A stretch of 64,000 bases of DNA from the NCBI GenBank assembly GCA_035079385.1, contig JAVHKY010000056.1, positions 7,075,501-7,139,500 of the forward strand, given 5' to 3'. Shown here piece after piece: positions 39,022 to 64,000 of the stretch (position 1 is the first letter of the stretch; each line of letters opens with the position of its first letter). A model generated the notes under the pieces. The model was not told where the DNA came from and made no database searches. It saw only the letters and a program-made list of their open reading frames with translations. The translations under genes were made by a program, and so were the position numbers. Source of the stretch: Aspidiotus rigidus (taxonomy: Eukaryota > Arthropoda > Insecta > Hemiptera > Diaspididae).

Positions 39022-39124
39022 TACTGTACAGTGGCGGTAAGTTGACGATAAACGACCAGCTACGAGTGAAGCAACTGCACGAGTCGCTGGTCGTTTATCG
39101 TTAACTTGCCAACACTGTGCAGTA
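39022..39124. mobile_element. short hairpin MITE, about 103 bp
   Basis: Arms starting tactgtacagtggcggtaag (39022) and ending aacactgtgcagta (39124) are imperfect inverted repeats of about 37 bp around a 28-base loop, with TA at both ends. The TA boundary and cagtg start suggest a Tc1/mariner-derived element. Confidence 0.65.
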
Positions 39125-39135
39125 CGCCATTTTAT

Positions 39136-39439
39136 TGTATACAGGTTAGGTAAGTGTCTCTTGAGGCGTGGATCAGTTAAAGAACGATTAGCGAAGAACA
39201 AAACGACAATAAAATTATAAAAATATATAAAATGTACGATCACAAGTTTTATTTGACGTAAAGCAACATATTCACCTAATTATAATAGTACAAACAACAG
39301 CAGTGAATAGGTAGAAACACGAACGAGATACGAGAGTAAAAAAGAACGTATGGTACGTAACACCATAACGAACGATAAAAGAAGTAAGAGGGGAAAACTT
39401 AGAGCGCTAGTTGCACTTATCAAGGTGCGAGTTTCAACA
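39136..39439 (-). repeat. probable copia 3' LTR
   Basis: On the minus strand a purine tract ttggggaggag is followed by TGTTGAAACTCGC, and the segment ends ...tgtataca. This is where the 3' LTR of the copia fragment should lie. The far boundary is a guess because the 5' LTR is absent. Confidence 0.5.
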
Positions 39440-40154
39440 CTCCTCCCCAACTTGATAAGTGGAAAATGGAAATTACAACGAAACAAAAAACAAAATTAAA
39501 ATTTTCAATGAAATATCACAAGTAACAAAGTATGGTAACTTACAATACAACAAGTACACATTTATACGAACACATTCTATCATTTAGACATTACAAACAA
39601 AATATCACAAAATTTGCCCGGCCGGACCAAATTAACAGCAATCATTTTCTCAAGGACATAAAAAAAAAACAAGATTCCTTTTCACATGCAAAAAAAAAAA
39701 TTTATAATACTTTGTATTTTAAATTAGATTATCGAGACATGAAATGACGAGGCTTCGCCCCCGTAATTTAAAATACACAAAACCATGCAATAAAACAACA
39801 ACATGCTAGGTATTTCAAATAAATTAAACCAAAACAAAATATCTAAAATATTTGGTAGGTACCATAACCATGCATAAAAATCGATCAAAGTACTGCACAA
39901 GCGCTATAAGATTCTATTATTTCTACGACTCTTTCCGGTTGATTACGGAATTAAAAAAAATTGTAAGAAAATTCAGACGATTACAAAAAAATTCTGGATA
40001 TCGCTAGTCCGGTTGATTACCGAACACAAGACAAAAGAAACTTGATTAATTCTTAAAAAATGACCCATGATGAGGCCTACACAAAGAAAACAATTGCATC
40101 GGGGATGTACAAAAAAACTTGAAAGAAAGAAAAAAAAAAAAAAATTGAGAACTG

Positions 40155-41027
40155 TTATTCCAACGGAACGCAATTTGCCAGTAAGAAATCTCGAATCCGG
40201 ATAAAGTTGGTACCATCAAGTACCTTTGTGAGTATGTCAGCATACTGCAATATAGTGGGAATCTTACGTATTATGATCTCGTTATCGATAACTGCCTGAC
40301 GAATGACATACCGTTTCGTTAACAGAAACCGAGAGCAAGATGTTTCATTGCCCTCTGCGATACGAATCGCGGAGGTATTGTCCTCATAAATAATGGCTGG
40401 TGAATCTTCACCTTCAATTTCTTTCGAAAGGGCACTCACGAAAGTTATTTCTCTGATAGCGTCGTTCAACGCAGTATATTCACTGGTGGCGGTACGTTTC
40501 TGCTTACGTATTGACCAAGCTACAAGGTTTCCATGAGAAAATATAAGATAACCTCCAGTGGACTCAAATTGAGAATCCCTCGGATCTGCAAATGCAGCGT
40601 CCACATACGATACAACAGAATCCTTACCAGTGGAACGGTAGACAAGGGAATAACTACGTGTTGAATAAAGGTATGACAGAATGCGCATAGCGTATTTGTA
40701 TATTTGAGCATTACCTTCAGACTGGAATCGTGATAAATAATTGACAGCAAACATTATGTCTGGGCGAGTATTGCGAGCAACAAATAAAAGTCCGTCAATA
40801 AGAGCGCGAAGTCCGGGAAACTCAGATTTACAGCCAGTTCGAACAATCGATAGTCTATGCTCCATAGGTGTAGACGTGGTAGACAATCCAGATAAATTAA
40901 ACCGCTTAGCTAGCTTCTCGATATAGATAGACTGACATAAGACTCTGCAGTCATTCAAAATTGACATTTCGATACCAACAAAGATGCGGGGTTTTGTCAT
41001 AACTTTTATCTTGAACAAGCTTGACAA
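40155..41027 (-). pseudogene. Ty1/copia pol C-terminus: RT end and RNase H
   Basis: The open frame of 290 codons carries typical copia pol motifs: PRIFVGIEMSI, GLLFVARNTRPDIMFAVNYL, SYVDAAFADPRDSQFESTGG, WSIRKQKRTATSEYTALND, AIIYEDNTSAIRIAEG and YADILTKVL. These cover the RT thumb and RNase H, whose acidic residues are visible. The YVDD part of RT, integrase, protease and gag are absent. Upstream sequence changes to a MULE fragment near 41060, so the copy is 5'-truncated or broken there. The 700 bases to the polypurine tract at 39440 are a plausible 3' UTR. Confidence 0.85.
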
Positions 41028-41064
41028 CGTCTTACTGGTACATATAACAATTCAATATTTCACT

Positions 41065-41520
41065 ATGTAGAGAATACTAACACACCATTGCGCTGTTCGG
41101 CATCTTCTACTTCTTCCTCCACTTCATCTCTTGAATTGTACACGAGGAATCTCTCATTTAAGAACGTACGTTGAAACCTCTCGGGCAGATCTCTCAGCTC
41201 CCTTAATGTACAAGGGTTAGTTGGTAAGTGCTTCCGTCTTTCCCGTCGCATTGTCTTTCCAAGAGCTTCGCGCTCCGGCATTTGGCTGTGAGGACCGCTC
41301 GGCTGACAAGTTGTAGTTCTGTTCGCAGTACGACAGCGGCTGCCCTGGGTTCTTGACGGCTTTTTGTTTGAGTGACTGTTTTAAGCGTAAGGCATTTGTC
41401 TCCCCGCGATTGGGTGGATGTAGATGCTGTGACTCCGCCGGCCGTTTGTGCACCACTACAGCTTCGCCAGGCTGTGGTTGCACTCCTTTTTCTTCGTTAT
41501 TTGGCAGTCCCACTACGCGT
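41065..41520 (-). pseudogene. MULE (FLYWCH/Phantom-like) transposase, N-terminal fragment
   Basis: The minus strand encodes HLHPPNRGETNALRLKQSLK, then after a frame change LREL-DLPERFQRTFLNERFL and RNGVLVFST. This matches the region between the FLYWCH zinc finger and the catalytic core of insect MULE transposases as I recall it. It stops abruptly next to the copia fragment, so the catalytic core is missing. Family identity is from memory of the pattern, hence moderate confidence. Confidence 0.55.
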
Positions 41521-42041
41521 GGTTGCCTCTGACACGAGGCCGAACATAGATGAATCCGTTGACTAATAGTTTACCGTCACTACGCTCAGCCATGGTTGTT
41601 CCTTGTTGATGTTCTCTTTTCGGTGCGTGAAGAACTTACGATCGTTATACATTGTCTCGCGCAGGTCGACATGATAAAAATTACGGGTTCGATTTTTCGC
41701 CACGCGAAAAAGTAATGGAATCACGCGAAGAAGGATGGGAAATCACAGTATATCAAATGCATTCGACACGAAAATATAACGAGCGCAAAAAAAAAAATTA
41801 AAGTACGTACAAAAGAAATGATTCCACGCGATATGAATGTAGTTATACAGGGGGAAAAAAAAAAGCGCGATACATATATTAAAAAACGCGAAGCTATATT
41901 TTTTGAAACGCGAATTAATATTTCATCAAACGCGAAGTTACATTTTTAAACTTGGACATTTTTTACAAATTAAAATCAATAACTGAAAAGTGGGATGAAT
42001 AATTATACAAATAAATTTTACAAAAAGTCGGTAAATACCTA
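41521..42041. other. no gene recognised
   Basis: Noncoding sequence with repeated acgcgaa motifs (41690-41940) and A-rich tracts. No protein similarity is visible. Confidence 0.4.
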
Positions 42042-42300
42042 TCACACTATTAAAGCTTTTGTGGCCAGCCGTGGTCGGCCTCTTTTACGCTTCTGGCCTA
42101 TTGGAATCTGCTTAGCAGTGGCTGGTACGACAACTCTCTTCAAACGAATTTGCATGCCCAAAGAGTGCTTACATATCATCTTCTTTAGGAAAATTGGGCA
42201 CGTGCAACTCGCTCCCTCAGCACTCACTTCTATTTTCCAAAGGCATGACCACCACGTCTTGAACTTCTGAAACGTCTTCCATTTCCCTTGCTCCCTTTCA
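42042..42300 (-). pseudogene. MULE transposase C-terminal SWIM-type fragment
   Basis: The minus strand reads FKTWWSCLWKIEV, then CTCPIFLKKMICKH, a CxCx(n)CxH SWIM zinc-binding motif. It ends with QKRKRGRPRLATKALIV. This combination is the usual C-terminus of FLYWCH-type MULE transposases. It lies upstream of the N-terminal fragment at 41065-41520, so the two cannot be one collinear gene and probably come from two copies or a rearrangement. Confidence 0.65.
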
Positions 42301-42777
42301 AATTTTTACTAAATCAGATTGCACAATTATCGCGTGAATATATTCCTCTTCGCGTTACAGCCTGTTCCACATATCGTTCAACAGGCATCGCGTGAATCAC
42401 ATATAAAAGTGTGTCACTTTCAACCCTTTTCGCGTCTACTTCCTTCGTTGACATATATTTTCATTTCGCGTGCATTTATATATGTTATGGTTAATCTGGG
42501 TATTCGGTTAATGTGGGTTTTTCGTCATCGCTGCGCGTGTTTTCGGTCGCGTCCGGCGTGGTAGCGTTTTACGGCGAGAGTGTGCGCATGCAGGCAACGT
42601 TCAAGTAGCGCCGCCGTACACCGCTAGGCCACGAGGCGTTGCTTGCTAATACGATGTATTTTGTACGTGACAACTCGTATGGGTGTTTACATGTGTACTT
42701 TGTCTTCGAGTGTATGTTGTCTTCGTATGTCTTTTCATATTTCTCTTCTTGTACTTAGTACCTACTGTAATTTAATT
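42301..42777. other. no gene recognised
   Basis: Noncoding; includes a GC-rich patch (42530-42640) with several CpG. Could be the flank of the MULE remnant. Confidence 0.35.
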
Positions 42778-43125
42778 TTTTTATGGTTTCTCCCTGAGTC
42801 TAATTCAAATGTTGATTCCATCAATTTATAATGGTTTCTTCCTTAGTCTAATTCAAATTTTGACTCTATCAATTTTTCATGGTTTCTTTCTCAGTCTAAT
42901 TGGAACATATTTATTCCATCAATTTTTTTATGGTTTCTCCCTCGGTCTAACTCAAATTAATGTTGATTCTATCGATCTATTTATGGTTTCTTCCTCAGTC
43001 TAATTCAAATGTTTATTTCATCAATTTTTTATGGTTTCTTCCTTAGTCTAATTCAAATTTTGAATCTATCAATAACTCAAATTAATGTTGATTCTATCGA
43101 TCTATTTATAGGTTCTTCCAAAATC
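42778..43125. repeat. minisatellite, about 50-60 bp units, seven or so copies
   Basis: Each unit contains tatggtttcttcc, tcagtctaattcaaat and a gattctatcaatttat-like part. Units vary in length and sequence. Confidence 0.75.
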
Positions 43126-44611
43126 GTAATTTAAAGATAAAAATTAAAAATGTTGATCAAAAAAATTGTATTAATTTTCTACATAATTCTGAATAAAAAA
43201 AATTTCATCCTCCCCAAAAAAGTGAGGATCTTGAGCGGGGCTCGAACCAGGGTAAAAAGGAGAAAAGTCGTCATTTTAAAGGAAACATATACGGCCAGCA
43301 ACGCTTACGCGTATGTACGCGTGCTTCAGCGTTGTAATTGCCGCGCTTACGTACTTTAACCAAATACTCACTTTAACCCTGACATATATAACCCAAAAAT
43401 TACTAAGCAAACACAATCAAACAGCATCGATACGAGTTGTTAAATTACGGCTTCCAGTACGAATACAAGGATTAAGTTGAACGCTTTAGGCATCGGAAAA
43501 TATTCTGACAACATACAAAAAGAAAATCTTTGTTGTAAAATGGTTGTCGGAAAATAAATTTGTCGAAATAACAGTTGATGTCGGCACACTGATTTCCGGA
43601 GAAATGAGTGTCGCTATTTTGGGTTATCGGAAAAATAGTTTGTTGGCGAAGTGGGTGTCGGTAAAACGGCTTTGGAAAAATGTTCGGGAACCCGCGAGAC
43701 GCGAAGATACGACATCGATATAAAACAGATAAGTTTGGAAAAAGTACATGTGAGATTTTTGTGCGAAATGAGAAATTTAATTTTCACTGTGTATCTAAAA
43801 TTGATCAATTCTCCTCGGTCCATTATCGTTGCAAAGATTGAAATCGAAAATTTGCGACTTTGCTAATTTTGTGAATTTTCGACGCCTTCGGTTTCCCGCA
43901 CTTTTGATAATTTTCAAAATACACATAAAAGAAAAGTAGAAATGTTCAAAAAATGAACTTAATTTTAACATACCTGTTGTCCTAATTTGGGCTGAAAATT
44001 TTGGAAATTGTTACAAGTAAATTTCTGTTGGAATACCGGTTTCACATTTGGGAATATTTTTAGGTACCTACAAAGTATTTTTCAAGAACAGAGGGAAAGA
44101 AAGTATATATAGACTTATGATTATAGACCTACTTTCTCTTCCCGTATACTTCAAGCTGTTTTCGCATTATAATGTCGACCATATTATAAAGACACGCCAA
44201 TGAGAAGGAAGAAGAGACACCAAGAAAGTATAACAACAAAAAACTTTAATGGTATATTCAAAAAACTTATAATATCAGTCTTTTTAGAATGTAAGATATT
44301 ATATTGAAATTGGTAGTACGCTGCGTTAATAATAAAAGACAAATGTGCAGTATAAGAAAGTCTCGAGGCTCTGAAACAAAATGAAAATAATGAAGAAATA
44401 AGATATTAAAAAAGTTATAAGCTCATCGTATACCATACGCGTAAAGCTGTTGCTCGCGTGTCCCATATAAGATTTCAAAACTTTTCAGCAGCAAAAGCGA
44501 TAGGAAAATCTTCTCTGCAGAACTACGAAAAGTACTTCAAATTCTCTTTGCTAAATGTGGCGGATTCACCATAATTTAGAGCGTATATTAAAAGCGTACG
44601 GTGTTACTTAC
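43126..44611. other. no gene recognised downstream of the last CUB exon found
   Basis: AT-rich noncoding DNA. Short gtcggaaaa-type repeats occur at 43490-43680. The next downstream exon of the CUB gene should lie at or beyond this stretch but I could not find it. Confidence 0.4.
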
Positions 44612-63892
<19,281 letters not shown>

Positions 63893-64000
63893 CTATACAA
63901 AGAATAGATTATTTTTCAAAATTGAATTACCAGTTGGTGAGCGTTTGAAAGAAGAATTTTGAATCAATAATAACTAGTCGAGTATGATGGAATAGATGAG

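Noticed and set aside
43229..43250. tRNA-like B box (ggttcgagcccc on the minus strand)
   Set aside because: No A box or cloverleaf can be formed upstream, and the surroundings show no SINE body with a repeated tail.

Overview
The window reads as an arthropod, most likely insect, nuclear genome: AT-rich, with no operons, GT-AG introns, and retrotransposon clades typical of insects (Dong/R4-like, R1-like, jockey, RTE, BEL/Pao, copia, Penelope-like, Helitron, MULE). A sap-sucking hemipteran is only a guess.

Positions 1-30147 are a nested, head-to-tail array of (TAA)n-associated non-LTR retrotransposons of Dong/R4 type: one ORF with a putative Myb-like N-terminus, reverse transcriptase, a C-terminal CCHC knuckle and a restriction-like endonuclease. 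Five long copies (A 1-3987, C 5432-9997, E 16960-21389, F 21513-25813, G 25915-30105) and one 5'-truncated copy (B 4032-4816) all lie on the + strand and are separated by (TAA)n tracts of up to 615 bp. Where its 5' end is visible, each long copy starts directly after a TAA tract. The first bases of E and F fold as an HDV-like self-cleaving ribozyme, and G has a divergent candidate. Every long ORF carries at least one frameshift; F has only one, in an A8 run. An R1-clade element in the opposite orientation (10815-16627) also sits inside a TAA tract. It has lost its endonuclease domain by an internal deletion, and its 5' leader shares repeated sequence modules with the Dong-like elements.

Positions 30148-64000 hold the 3' part of one host gene on the minus strand plus transposon debris in and beyond its introns. 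Seven exons between 44612 and 63892 join in frame into three four-cysteine CUB domains; the best candidate is suppressor of lurcher protein 1. Its first exons lie beyond 64000, and its last exons must lie below 44612, where I could not find them.

Debris in this half includes a Penelope-like element split by a BEL/Pao element with a ctggg target duplication, a TTAA-flanked MITE, a copia 3' half, MULE transposase fragments, a Harbinger-like MITE, a Helitron with three 158-bp 5' units, a jockey fragment with a solo LTR inside it, and a decayed RTE element. Minisatellites and simple repeats are scattered through the same region.
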